From Elizabethkingia miricola (lineage in GTDB: Bacteria > Bacteroidota > Bacteroidia > Flavobacteriales > Weeksellaceae): a stretch of 64,000 bases of DNA. The stretch spans positions 118,853-182,852 of the forward strand of contig NZ_LSGQ01000029.1 of NCBI RefSeq assembly GCF_001675285.1, in the 5' to 3' direction. The notes below the pieces were generated by a model. The model did not search any database, was not told where the DNA came from, and saw nothing but the letters and a program-made list of their open reading frames with translations. This document shows, one piece after another, positions 1-8,919 of this stretch (positions are counted from its first letter, which is position 1; every line of letters starts with the position of its first letter). The position numbers and the translations under genes are program-made.

Positions 1-816
1 ATGATAGGAGTATTGGCAGGCAATGTATTATTCAGTTTATTTATAGATGATCATAATCCGAAGTCTACTCACTGGTTGAATGTATATTGGGTACTGGGAG
101 CTCTTTCATCTTTGTCTTTTGTATTCCTTTTCTTTTCAAAACTGAATGAAAAGGATGCAAAGAGCGGTACAACAGATTTAATAGGCGATATAAAGAACAG
201 TATCAGCTTGTTCAGCTATAAAAAGGTTTTATTCTTTCTTCTTTGTGCTTTTCTATTTGTTTTGGTAGAACAAAGTTTTCAGACCTGGACTCCAACTTTC
301 TATAAAGAGATACTAAAGGTTCCTACTTCAATGAGTATACAGGCAGGAGCAGTATTGGCAGGAGCATTTGCTCTCGGAAGATTCCTTTCCGGATTTTTTT
401 CTAAAAAATTCAGCTGGATTTATGTTGTTTCCTTTTGTGTGGTAGGTTTTGCAATCAGTCTGTTATTGGTATTGCCTCTTACGCACAGTGCTGCTATCAA
501 TACCAATACAACATGGATGAATGCACCACTTGTAGTCTACTTATTTCCTTTAATGGGCGGTCTTTTAGCTCCTATATATCCAAGTATCAACTCTGTAATC
601 CTGGCATCGATCCCGAAATATCTGCATAGTGCTATGTCCGGACTTATCGTTGTTTTTTCGGCGATAGGAGGTACTATAGGATCAATTATAACGGGCTTTG
701 TTTTTCAGGAATTCAGCGGGCAAAGGGCTTTCTATCTTTCGCTGATACCACTGACATTGTTGATTATCTCAGCAGTTTTTATGAACAGATTAAAAATACA
801 AACAAATAAAAAATAA
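1..816 (+). CDS. MFS sugar transporter, C-terminal part (left-truncated)
   Basis: The frame is open from base 1 and encodes 271 residues with about seven hydrophobic helices. A complete MFS permease has roughly 400-450 residues and 12 helices, so the ATG at base 1 is probably an internal methionine and the gene begins outside the window. The C-terminal half resembles sugar permeases of the major facilitator superfamily, with a charged loop FFSKKF and a GGTIGSIITG helix. The stop lies only 7 bp before the trehalase start, so the two are probably cotranscribed. I infer import of trehalose or its breakdown products across the inner membrane. The family call is fairly firm, the substrate is not. 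Confidence 0.75.
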   Translation: MIGVLAGNVLFSLFIDDHNPKSTHWLNVYWVLGALSSLSFVFLFFSKLNEKDAKSGTTDLIGDIKNSISLFSYKKVLFFLLCAFLFVLVEQSFQTWTPTFYKEILKVPTSMSIQAGAVLAGAFALGRFLSGFFSKKFSWIYVVSFCVVGFAISLLLVLPLTHSAAINTNTTWMNAPLVVYLFPLMGGLLAPIYPSINSVILASIPKYLHSAMSGLIVVFSAIGGTIGSIITGFVFQEFSGQRAFYLSLIPLTLLIISAVFMNRLKIQTNKK

Positions 817-823
817 TACAGTT

Positions 824-2302
824 ATGAACAGTCAATTATATATCGATGAAATCCAACCTCTGTTTGATGATGTTCAGAGATCCAGAATTTTTAAAGATCA
901 AAAAACAATGACAGATGTTGTTCCTTTATTTTCTGTATCCGAGATTAATAAGAAATATGAAGAAGAAAAACAGGGAGAAGAATTTGATCTAAGATCATTT
1001 GTGTTGTCGAATTTTGATTTTATAGGGGAGAAGACTGCACGTAAGGATGATATGCTTCCTATAACTGAACATATAGAAAAATTATGGGATGAACTTACCC
1101 ATACAGCATCTGAAAATGAGGGAACGCTTTTGAAGCTTCCAAAACCATATATTGTTCCCGGAGGACGCTTTAATGAATTTTTCTATTGGGATAGCTATTT
1201 TGTAATGTTGGGATTACAAGTTTCGGGAAGAGTGGAAATGATAAAAAACATTGTTGAAAATTGTTCTTACCTGATTCATGAATTCGGATTTGTGCCGAAT
1301 GCCAGCAGAACTCATTTTCTTAGCCGCTCCCAACCGCCATATTTTTCTCTGATGCTCGATTTACTGGCTGAAAGCACAAATGATGAAAATGTATACAGTA
1401 AGTATCACAGCACATTGGAGAAAGAATACAGTTTCTGGATGGATGGAGAAGAGGGGCTGGAGAATGATTCTGCAGTAAAAAGAGTGATTAAAACAAAGGA
1501 GGGAGATTTATTAAACCGTTATTACGATTCCGAAAACACACCTCGTCCCGAAAGCTATCTCATAGATATTGAAGATCAGCATGGCGCATCCGGAGAAGAG
1601 TTTTTCAGAAATATCAGAAGTGCCTGTGAGTCTGGCTGGGATTTTTCCAGCAGATGGTTCGCAGATGGTGCTACGATACAGACTATAGAAACACTCAATT
1701 TGGCAGAGGTCGATCTCAATTGTCTGATATGGCATTTGGAGAAAACATTAGTGAAGTCTTCAGAGCTTATGGGACTAACAGATAAAGCTGCTTATTATAG
1801 CCAAAGAGCTAACAACAGAACGCAAAATATAGATCGATATTTCTGGGATGATGAAGCCGGAATTTACAGAGATTATCATATAAAAAAACATATAAAAACT
1901 TCTTCAGAACATATTGCTACTTTATATCCTTTATTCCTGGGGTTAGCAAGTGAAAAGCAGGCAAAAGCTGTATCTGAGAATATAGCAGAAAAATTTCTTT
2001 ACAAAGGCGGTTTGGTAACAACAACCAAGGAATCCGGACAACAATGGGATTTGCCAAATGCATGGGCTCCTTATCAGTGGCTGGGCTTTTTAGGAATGAA
2101 AAATTATGGGTTTACACAATTGGCAAATGATATAAAAAATAACTGGTGTACAAATGTAGAAAGGGTTTATAATAATACAGGCAAGCTAATGGAAAAATAT
2201 AATGCATTAGATACCAAGACGATTGCGGGAGGTGGTGAATATCCGAATCAGGATGGATTTGGTTGGACGAATGGAGTCTATTTAAAACTGAAACAATATT
2301 AA
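824..2302 (+). CDS. alpha,alpha-trehalase (GH37)
   Basis: This 492-residue protein hydrolyses trehalose to two glucose molecules. Both GH37 signatures are visible: PGGRFNEFFYWDSY from residue 112 and QWDLPNAWAP from residue 407. The family's glycine-rich segment GGGEYPNQDGFGWTNG starts at residue 469. There is no signal peptide, which suggests a cytoplasmic TreF-like enzyme acting after uptake by the upstream MFS permease. It is shorter than periplasmic TreA enzymes (about 560 residues). The ATG is 7 bp after the permease stop, and a TonB receptor starts 14 bp downstream, so a three-gene trehalose operon is likely. Enzyme identity is strong. Its cellular location is inferred from the missing leader. 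Confidence 0.93.
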   Translation: MNSQLYIDEIQPLFDDVQRSRIFKDQKTMTDVVPLFSVSEINKKYEEEKQGEEFDLRSFVLSNFDFIGEKTARKDDMLPITEHIEKLWDELTHTASENEGTLLKLPKPYIVPGGRFNEFFYWDSYFVMLGLQVSGRVEMIKNIVENCSYLIHEFGFVPNASRTHFLSRSQPPYFSLMLDLLAESTNDENVYSKYHSTLEKEYSFWMDGEEGLENDSAVKRVIKTKEGDLLNRYYDSENTPRPESYLIDIEDQHGASGEEFFRNIRSACESGWDFSSRWFADGATIQTIETLNLAEVDLNCLIWHLEKTLVKSSELMGLTDKAAYYSQRANNRTQNIDRYFWDDEAGIYRDYHIKKHIKTSSEHIATLYPLFLGLASEKQAKAVSENIAEKFLYKGGLVTTTKESGQQWDLPNAWAPYQWLGFLGMKNYGFTQLANDIKNNWCTNVERVYNNTGKLMEKYNALDTKTIAGGGEYPNQDGFGWTNGVYLKLKQY

Positions 2303-2316
2303 AAAATCATAATGAT

Positions 2317-4755
2317 ATGAAGAAAAGATCAATATTTCTGGTGGCCGGTGTCGCTATGCTTTATTTCAATAATGCATATGGGCAGGAAACGGCTAAGGAT
2401 TCCACAAAAGTATCGTCTATAGATCAGGTGGTTATTACAGGTAACTCGAACCCAAAGAAAAAAATAGAGTCCAGTACGGCAATCTCTACATTTAATGCAA
2501 AAGAAATTCAGAAGCAGAATCCTATAAGTGCTGCCGCTTTATTGCAAAGAGTACCTGGATTTGCTGTAGAAACTTCGGGTGGAGAAGTAGGAAATAACCT
2601 TTTTGCAAGAGGGATTCCTTCCGCCGGAGCTTATGAATTTGTTCAGGTGCAGGAAGATGGCCTACCTGTTTTCGAGGATGGTGCTTTGCAATTTGCTAAT
2701 GCAGATAATTTTTTCAGAGTAGACAATACGGTAAGCAGACTGGAAGCACTGAGAGGAGGTTCCGGATCTATTTTTGCCAACAACTCTCCGGGTGGACTTA
2801 TTAACTTTATCTCTAAAGAGGGAACAAATACATTTAAAGGAACAGCTAAACTGGAAACTGGTTCTTACGGACTGATGAGGACTGATGTTAATGTTGGCGG
2901 CGCTTTGATACAGGATAAACTATTCTTTAATGTTGGCGGTTTTTACAGAGTAGACAATGGAATACGTAAAACAGGTTTCAAAGCAAATGATGGTGGACAG
3001 ATTAAAATGAACCTGAAATATGTTTTTGATAAAGGTTATGTAAAAGCATATTATAAAAAGCTGGATGACAGAAATACATTCTATCTGCCTATTCCTCTAA
3101 TTCAGAATGGCAACGATCTGAAAGGTTTCCCCGGGTTTGATCCCAATTATGGAACTTATAGCTACAGATCTATCAGCCAGTTGAATATTCCGCAGGCCGG
3201 AGGTGGATTTTTCCAACGAAATCTGGAAGATGGGATTCACCCGAAAGTAGATGTAGTAGGAGTAGAGTTTAAGTACGATCTTGGTAATAATTTTACAGTG
3301 CTTAATAAAACAAGGTATACTAATATTAATATGAACTATACCGGAATATTTCCTGCAGGAGGACCACAGCTTGCTGCTGATTTTGCCAGAAATAAAGGCA
3401 TTGGCGCAAACAACTATCAGTATTCTTTGGTGAGCAGCGGCCAGTCCGTTAGTCCGCAATATGTTCAGGAATTAGGTTTCTGGGCTATAGATAAACAGAT
3501 GAAAAATTTCGTCAACGATTTGCAGTTCAATTATAAGTTTGATAAAGGAAATATTACAGCCGGTTTTTATAAATCCAATTGGAAATCTCATCAATACTGG
3601 AACTGGAGTAATATACTGACAACAGCAACAGACAGACCCGAACTTCTGAACCTTGTAGACAAATCACTAAATCCAACCGATAACGGATATTCTAAGACTT
3701 ATAACGGAGTTTCCAGTATGTCTTTCCTAATCAGAGATTCGCAGATACAGGGAAGTCTGAATAATATCTATCTAAATGTAGATTACAATATTACAGATGA
3801 TCTGAGTGTAAATGGAGGAATCCGCTACAGCCGCGATTTTTATAAAGGTTATGGTGTCAGTACAACAACTGCAAATCTTAATAATTCGGGATTAACAACG
3901 GATGGTACCCATAGCTTTGCAACTACTACTGCGGATGATAATATGGCGGTTTTAGGGAATAAGTATACTTACTGGAATTATGATATCAGCCGAGTTTCTT
4001 ATACACTGGCTGCAAATTATAAAATCAACAGAGAAAATGCAGTATATGCACGTTTCTCCAATGGTTTCAGATCACCAAATGAGGAGGCCTATTATAATAA
4101 CATGACAGATTTAAGTAAAATAAAACCTGTACTAACCAATCAGTTGGAAGTAGGTTATAAATATTATTCCCGTACTTTCGATATAGCTGTAATTCCATTT
4201 TACTCAACGCTGAAGAATCTTTCATTTACAGATGTCTATTCTAACGGAACTTCTGAAAACAAATTTGCCAATACCTCTAACCTCGGGATAGAATTGGAAG
4301 GTTATGCAAGACTATTCAGTAATGTATTAGAAGTTACATTTAACGGAACAATTCAGAATCCAAAATATAAAAACTTTACCGGAAGAAATGCAGACGGAAC
4401 AACATTCGATTATGACGGAAATGTTGTAAGAAGAATTCCTAAGTTTTATTTCAATATCTCTCCGGCTGTTAATATTACTAAAGAATGGAGAACCTATATC
4501 AGCTATAACTATTACGGAAAACGATTCCAGGATGAAAAGAATGTTCAGGTTCTACCTTCTTTCAGTGAATTTGGAGCCGGAATGTCTTATCAGTTAGGCA
4601 AGATACGTTTTGCTATAGATGGTACCAATATCTTCAATACTATTGGTATTACTGAAGGAGACCCAAGAGCAGGATCTCCGACAGGGGACGGAATTATAAT
4701 GGCAAGACCAATTATGGGAGCCGCAGTAAGAGGATCTATTACCTTGGACTTTTAG
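2317..4755 (+). CDS. TonB-dependent receptor (probable trehalose/oligosaccharide uptake)
   Basis: An outer-membrane receptor of about 812 residues. The start is taken at 2317, where MKKRSIFLVAGVAMLYF begins a signal peptide ending in YGQ. An earlier in-frame ATG at 2263 lies inside the trehalase gene and would hide the leader. The plug domain follows (SIDQVVITGN, LLQRVPGF, EALRGGSGSIFANNSPGGLINFISK), then a 22-strand-type barrel ending in a C-terminal phenylalanine (TLDF). There is no SusD partner. Its position directly behind trehalase suggests energised uptake of trehalose or a related sugar rather than iron, although siderophore receptors share this architecture. A weak hairpin terminator follows at 4822-4843. 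Confidence 0.85.
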   Translation: MKKRSIFLVAGVAMLYFNNAYGQETAKDSTKVSSIDQVVITGNSNPKKKIESSTAISTFNAKEIQKQNPISAAALLQRVPGFAVETSGGEVGNNLFARGIPSAGAYEFVQVQEDGLPVFEDGALQFANADNFFRVDNTVSRLEALRGGSGSIFANNSPGGLINFISKEGTNTFKGTAKLETGSYGLMRTDVNVGGALIQDKLFFNVGGFYRVDNGIRKTGFKANDGGQIKMNLKYVFDKGYVKAYYKKLDDRNTFYLPIPLIQNGNDLKGFPGFDPNYGTYSYRSISQLNIPQAGGGFFQRNLEDGIHPKVDVVGVEFKYDLGNNFTVLNKTRYTNINMNYTGIFPAGGPQLAADFARNKGIGANNYQYSLVSSGQSVSPQYVQELGFWAIDKQMKNFVNDLQFNYKFDKGNITAGFYKSNWKSHQYWNWSNILTTATDRPELLNLVDKSLNPTDNGYSKTYNGVSSMSFLIRDSQIQGSLNNIYLNVDYNITDDLSVNGGIRYSRDFYKGYGVSTTTANLNNSGLTTDGTHSFATTTADDNMAVLGNKYTYWNYDISRVSYTLAANYKINRENAVYARFSNGFRSPNEEAYYNNMTDLSKIKPVLTNQLEVGYKYYSRTFDIAVIPFYSTLKNLSFTDVYSNGTSENKFANTSNLGIELEGYARLFSNVLEVTFNGTIQNPKYKNFTGRNADGTTFDYDGNVVRRIPKFYFNISPAVNITKEWRTYISYNYYGKRFQDEKNVQVLPSFSEFGAGMSYQLGKIRFAIDGTNIFNTIGITEGDPRAGSPTGDGIIMARPIMGAAVRGSITLDF

Positions 4756-4821
4756 ATCAGTTTTCAAAAACAACTGTCTAAGCTGGGGCTACCTATATTT
4801 AGACACAAGTAAATGATTCGG

Positions 4822-4843
4822 CCTGGTTATTACCAGGTCTTTT
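4822..4843 (+). terminator. weak Rho-independent terminator after the TonB receptor
   Basis: Inverted repeat CCTGGT...ACCAGG with a four-base loop, followed by TCTTTTTG. It lies 67 bp after the receptor stop. The stem is short, so confidence is moderate. Confidence 0.5.
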
Positions 4844-4985
4844 TGTATAGTCTTTGTCCTGATTATGAATAGTTTTAGCTGTTTTTTCATAAGGAAATAA
4901 GGGAACAAACAATTTATATTAGCTATTTTTCCGCTAGTTAATGCTTTTTCGAAACGGGAAAATATAATTCTATATAAAGATTTGT

Positions 4986-5795
4986 ATGTACAGAAAGGGA
5001 AGAATTATTGTGATATTAGGTTTATTATGGCTTTCAGATGGATGTTTAAAAGCACAGATCAGCCCGCCGGGATTAGGAGATGCCAATACTGCTTTTTGGG
5101 GGGCTTTTGGAATTCGCCGCAAGCTGGATTCTTTAGGAAAAAAACAAGCATTAAGCTATGTTGCAATTGGGCGAAAGAGTAGTCCTGACAATGAAAATCT
5201 GTTTTCAAAGCAAGCAATTTTTGTAGCCAATCACGAAGTTTTCAATTCATTTGCTCCTCATCAGCAATATAGCTATGCAATAAGCTACCGCAGACAAAAT
5301 GAATACCAGAGCATGGAACCTTATGAAAAAGAGGGGGTAGAGCAAGAATTCAGAATTTACGGAAGATATGCTTATACATTTAATATCGGAAGCCAATGGA
5401 AATGGAAGAATACTATCCGTCAGGAGTTCAGAAAATTTTTTGATGCCAATTTTCATAATGCTGAAGAGAACTTTCAGCTAAGAACAAGACTAAAAAGCCA
5501 GCTGACTTATAATTTATCCGGGAAAAACAGCCAAAAGCTGGCATTAAGCGTAGAGACTTTATTTTCCACAAGTTATATGAATGAACCAGAAACCCACTGG
5601 ACTCCTTTTGCCTATAAAGAAATGCGTATTGCTCTTTATTATATGTTCAATATTCCGAATTCCCCTTTTTCAATGGACATAGGTTATATGGATGATTTAA
5701 TCAGTGGGAGTCATAGTGCTTCCAAAGGCGGCGTACATTACTTAGCAGCAGATCTAATCTGGAATCTTCCCTATAAAAAAAGAGGTATAGAGTAA
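4986..5795 (+). CDS. DUF2490-like outer-membrane protein
   Basis: A 269-residue protein with an N-terminal leader (YRKGRIIVILGLLWLSDG, ending near KAQ). The rest alternates polar and aromatic residues as expected of an outer-membrane beta-barrel: FRIYGRYAYTF, WKNTIRQEFRKF, LRTRLKSQLTYNL, MRIALYYMF. This pattern and length fit the DUF2490 family found in many Bacteroidota. No enzyme motif is visible, so the function is unknown. It has its own 230-bp upstream spacer, and the sequence around its stop can fold into a short AT hairpin (about 5794-5813). The family assignment comes from pattern resemblance. Confidence 0.6.
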   Translation: MYRKGRIIVILGLLWLSDGCLKAQISPPGLGDANTAFWGAFGIRRKLDSLGKKQALSYVAIGRKSSPDNENLFSKQAIFVANHEVFNSFAPHQQYSYAISYRRQNEYQSMEPYEKEGVEQEFRIYGRYAYTFNIGSQWKWKNTIRQEFRKFFDANFHNAEENFQLRTRLKSQLTYNLSGKNSQKLALSVETLFSTSYMNEPETHWTPFAYKEMRIALYYMFNIPNSPFSMDIGYMDDLISGSHSASKGGVHYLAADLIWNLPYKKRGIE

Positions 5796-5855
5796 ATTCT
5801 AATTTTTAGAATTTTATTTAAACAGATAATGGCCGAAAATGTATATTCTTTGTCA

Positions 5856-5886
5856 TTGCAGCCAGACAGCATTCTCTGTACATTTG
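5856..5886 (+). promoter_or_regulatory. flavobacterial-type promoter for the GlxA-like regulator
   Basis: TTG at 5856-5858 is followed after 20 bases by TACATTTG at 5879-5886. This matches the Bacteroidota TTG / TAnnTTTG consensus with correct spacing. The predicted transcription start is close to the ATG at 5906, giving a short leader. Confidence 0.55.
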
Positions 5887-5905
5887 CATCACAAACAATG
5901 GAAGT

Positions 5906-6907
5906 ATGAAGCAGATAGCCAGCAACAGTGTAATGAAAAATATAGTGCTACTAGTATTACCACAAGTACAATTACTGGATGTAGCTGGCCCTTGTGATGT
6001 ATTTACTGCAGCAAATATTTTTCTGGCAGATCAGAAGTCTGGTTCTGGTTATCAGATATTCCTTGTATCCGGGACGAAAGACAGGATCATAAATTCGAGT
6101 TCCGGATTGCCATTAGCCTGCAGCCATACAATTTATGACATAGATTTTCCTGTAGATACATTATTGGTAGCTGGTACTTCACTTTCAGTTTTAGATGAAA
6201 TAGATCCGGAGATATACCATTGTCTGCAGAATAATGTAAAGAGTGTAAGAAGAATGGGATCTGTATGCATTGGTGCATTTGTATTGGCAAGAGCAGGTTT
6301 ACTGAACGGAAAACAGGTTACAACCCACTGGAAATATGCTGATACACTGCAGAAATCTTATCCGGAACTGGATGTTAATGTTAATCCGTTTTTTATCAGG
6401 GATCAACAACTATATACATCAGGTGGTGTAACCTCCGGAATGGATCTCGCTTTGGCATTGCTGGAGGAGGATTTTGGTAAACCCCTTGCGGCAGAAGTTG
6501 CACGGCATCTTGTATTGCATTTGCGAAGGTCGGGAGTCCAGTCACAATTCGGGAGTGCTCTGTCGGATTATGATATGCTTAGCTCTTTTGTAAAGGAGGT
6601 ACGGGATATGCTTAAACAAAATCTGAATAAGCCTGTTACAATTGAATATATGGCCGAAAATCTGAATATGAGCGTTCGCAATTTTTCCAGAGTTTTTCTA
6701 AAAGAATCGGGAATGACTCCGGGACGGTTTTTAGAAAAAATGAGATTGGATCAGGCGAAAAATATGCTGGAATATACAACAGTGAGTATTGATGCAATTG
6801 CTGAAAAATGTGGTTTTAGCAGTGCAGTATCGCTTAGACGGCTTTTTATCAGGCATATTTCTATGTCTCCGGCACAGTATAGAAAAGCTTTTAACGGAGC
6901 AGATTAA
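5906..6907 (+). CDS. GlxA-type regulator: DJ-1/PfpI domain plus AraC HTH
   Basis: A 333-residue protein with a class I glutamine-amidotransferase-like (DJ-1/PfpI) domain at about residues 10-195 and an AraC/XylS DNA-binding domain at about 225-330. The nucleophile-elbow cysteine is C121 in SVCIGAF. The HTH part contains MTPGRFLEKMRLDQAK and CGFSSAVSLRRLF, typical of the AraC fold. Such GlxA-like proteins act as transcription activators whose PfpI-like domain senses small molecules and is usually not catalytic. A separate DJ-1 protein gene follows 105 bp downstream and may be its target. A good promoter precedes it. The ligand is unknown. Confidence 0.88.
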   Translation: MKQIASNSVMKNIVLLVLPQVQLLDVAGPCDVFTAANIFLADQKSGSGYQIFLVSGTKDRIINSSSGLPLACSHTIYDIDFPVDTLLVAGTSLSVLDEIDPEIYHCLQNNVKSVRRMGSVCIGAFVLARAGLLNGKQVTTHWKYADTLQKSYPELDVNVNPFFIRDQQLYTSGGVTSGMDLALALLEEDFGKPLAAEVARHLVLHLRRSGVQSQFGSALSDYDMLSSFVKEVRDMLKQNLNKPVTIEYMAENLNMSVRNFSRVFLKESGMTPGRFLEKMRLDQAKNMLEYTTVSIDAIAEKCGFSSAVSLRRLFIRHISMSPAQYRKAFNGAD

Positions 6908-7012
6908 TTACACAACATCTTTTTGATTTCATAACACAACTGATGATTGCAAATCTTCGGAAAGCAAAAACTATGTCCAATTCTGAAAATATTAATATTA
7001 AATAATACAATT

Positions 7013-7636
7013 ATGAAACAAGTACAAAATGCTGAAATGCTGAATATTGCATTTCTGGTTTATGATCAGGTAGAAATGTTAGACCTGAACGGTCCGTTGG
7101 ATGTTTTTGTAAAAGCGAATGTAATCCGTCCCGGAAGTTATAACAATTATACCGTAGGAAAAACAAGAGATGCTGTATGTGCAGAAGCTAATACAATGAC
7201 TATTATTCCAGTCTACGATATATATACTTGTCCGGAACCTGATATGATTGTTGTTCCGGGAGCGAACCCCGAGCAGATAATGGAGCTTCTTCAGAATGAA
7301 GAATTTCAGGGAACCGCATTACAGTGGGTGAAAGATCAGTTTAGAAAAGGTACAGAAATTTTCACAGTATGTACAGGAAGCATGTTATTATCAAATACAG
7401 GAATACTGGCTAATTATGATATTACAACACATAGTATGCTGTTAGATGCACTGGAGCAATATAATCCGGAAAGTAATGTAAAGAGAGGAGTGCGTTATGT
7501 AGATCAGGGAAAATTAATTACCACAGCAGGTATTACAGCCGGAATAGATGCTGCGCTTTATGTTATAGGTAAACATTACGGACAGGAGATAGTGGAGACT
7601 ATTGTAGAGCTTTTCGAGTATCAGCAAAAGAGATAA
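7013..7636 (+). CDS. DJ-1/PfpI family protein
   Basis: A single-domain DJ-1/PfpI protein of 207 residues. I start it at ATG 7013 (MKQVQNAEMLNIAFLVYDQV). The longer reading from 6947 adds 22 residues that do not look like this family. The nucleophile elbow is VCTGSML with C120, preceded by the acidic VVPGANPEQIMELL region. It closely parallels the N-terminal domain of the upstream GlxA regulator (compare VEMLDLNGPLDVF with VQLLDVAGPCDVF), so the two probably arose by duplication. Relatives include isonitrile hydratase-like and glyoxalase III-like proteins. The substrate cannot be read from the sequence. A shared bidirectional hairpin ends the gene. Confidence 0.85.
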   Translation: MKQVQNAEMLNIAFLVYDQVEMLDLNGPLDVFVKANVIRPGSYNNYTVGKTRDAVCAEANTMTIIPVYDIYTCPEPDMIVVPGANPEQIMELLQNEEFQGTALQWVKDQFRKGTEIFTVCTGSMLLSNTGILANYDITTHSMLLDALEQYNPESNVKRGVRYVDQGKLITTAGITAGIDAALYVIGKHYGQEIVETIVELFEYQQKR

Positions 7637-7651
7637 CTGAACAATATCCAT

Positions 7652-7681
7652 AAAAAAACCGCTTTATTTAAGCGGTTTTTT
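7652..7681. terminator. bidirectional terminator between convergent genes
   Basis: Stem AAACCGCTT/AAGCGGTTT with an A tract on the left and a T tract on the right, so it can work on both strands. It ends the DJ-1 gene, and the last codons and stop (7664-7666) of the convergent minus-strand gene lie inside the stem. Confidence 0.8.
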
Positions 7682-8173
7682 ATTTTGAAAATCCTTCAGA
7701 ACTCTTACTTCATCCGGAGTTTTTTGCTTTGTAACATCATTAGCAAGATCATTCGGAACTGTCATGGAAAGTACATATTGTACAATTTGCCATTTCCCAT
7801 TGTCTTTAACCAGTACACCTGAACCTCTGCAAAGGCTCATGTTTTTAGTATCCAGAATTTCATCTACCCATGCTGTATTGCCATCTTTAGAAAAAGAGAT
7901 ATGGCGGTCAACAGCTGTAAAGTCCCAGGCTTTGCCACGATCAAAATAAGGCTTGGCGAAATTTATAAATTCTGATTTTGTCCAGCGTTCGGTAGCATCT
8001 GTACCCATATAAATGGATTTGTCATGCAGTAATCCAAAATAGCCATTAAAGTCAGCCTTAGCAGCTGCCTGATGCCAGCTGGTCATTAATTTGTCAATTT
8101 GTTGTTCTGCTTTTTGTGCTTTAGCAATAGAGAAGCAAAGCATAAAAGCCAAAAGGAAAGTTAGTTTTTTCAT
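7664..8173 (-). CDS. secreted SnoaL/DUF4440-type NTF2-like protein
   Basis: A 169-residue protein starting at ATG 8173 (MKKLTFLLAFMLCFSIAKAQ), a clear signal peptide. A longer reading from 8188 adds five residues before the leader. The mature part shows the NTF2-like layout: IDKLMTSWHQAAAKADFNGYF, a central AVDRHISF strand, and a C-terminal NGKWQIVQYVLSMTVPND strand. This is typical of DUF4440/SnoaL-like domains, which form a cone-shaped pocket and are often non-enzymatic in Bacteroidota. The function is unknown. Its C-terminal codons sit within the shared terminator with the convergent gene. Confidence 0.78.
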   Translation of the reverse strand: MKKLTFLLAFMLCFSIAKAQKAEQQIDKLMTSWHQAAAKADFNGYFGLLHDKSIYMGTDATERWTKSEFINFAKPYFDRGKAWDFTAVDRHISFSKDGNTAWVDEILDTKNMSLCRGSGVLVKDNGKWQIVQYVLSMTVPNDLANDVTKQKTPDEVRVLKDFQNKKPLK

Positions 8174-8372
8174 AGTTAGAAGATTCAATTCAAATATATC
8201 AAATTCTATCCTAATTTGTTTAATAGTATTTTAGATTAACTTCTGTAGTTGAGCTTTTACTTGGTATTTTTCGTATCAATTGCGTGATACTCATACTTTT
8301 TATATTTTAGAGGCTTGCTTGTTAAAGCTGAAAGCTTAGCTCCTTTACTCTAAATTCAATAAATATTTTACT

Positions 8373-8810
8373 TTGAGCAACGATAAAACTATAAAATTTA
8401 ACAGATTAATCCCCGAATTGCTGGTAAGCAGTATTGAAGCTTCTCTCATATTCTATGTAAAGCAATTAGGTTTTACAATAGAATATGAGAGAAGAGAAGA
8501 TGATTTTGCTTTGATTTCATACGAAGGTTCCCAGTTTATGTTAGAGCAGGATCATGCTATAGCATGGATTACCGGTGAGCTCGGTTCCATAAGAGGCAGG
8601 GGAATCAATTTTCAGATTGAGGTAGATTGTCTCGATACTCTTATTGCTAAAATTGAAACCAATGATCTTCCTTATTTCAGGAAACCAGAAGAACAATGGT
8701 ATAGAATAAATACAATAGAAGAAGGTGTAAAAGAATTGCTTATTCAGGACCCGGACGGATATCTGTTACGGTTTCAGCAATATCTTGGAGAGCGGGAAAT
8801 ACCGGAGTAA
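8373..8810 (+). CDS. VOC-family (glyoxalase/bleomycin-resistance-like) protein
   Basis: A 145-residue vicinal-oxygen-chelate protein with the two-module pattern RLIPELLVSSIEASLIFYVKQLGF and ELLIQDPDGYLLRFQQYLGE. The only workable start is TTG at 8373 (SNDKTIKFNRL), because the next in-frame methionine lies deep inside the fold. The sequence FALISYEGSQFMLEQ resembles bleomycin-binding-type VOC proteins, which sequester drugs rather than catalyse. True resistance function cannot be claimed from sequence. It stands alone, facing the convergent tex gene across a strong bidirectional hairpin. Confidence 0.8.
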   Translation: MSNDKTIKFNRLIPELLVSSIEASLIFYVKQLGFTIEYERREDDFALISYEGSQFMLEQDHAIAWITGELGSIRGRGINFQIEVDCLDTLIAKIETNDLPYFRKPEEQWYRINTIEEGVKELLIQDPDGYLLRFQQYLGEREIPE

Positions 8811-8843
8811 TGAGAAAGTTATATTGAGATTATACTATAAAAA

Positions 8844-8874
8844 AACATCACAGATTCTAAAAATCTGTGATGTT
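8844..8874. terminator. bidirectional terminator between the VOC gene and tex
   Basis: Perfect 13-bp stem AACATCACAGATT/AATCTGTGATGTT with loop CTAAA, flanked by an A-rich left side and a T-rich right side. It lies between two convergent genes. Confidence 0.8.
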
Positions 8875-8919
8875 TATATTTTCAAAAAGTATATGGTTTA
8901 AGTATTTTATATTAAAAAA

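Noticed and set aside
2263..2316. Earlier ATG for the TonB receptor
   Set aside because: It would overlap the trehalase end and place 18 extra residues before a clear signal peptide.
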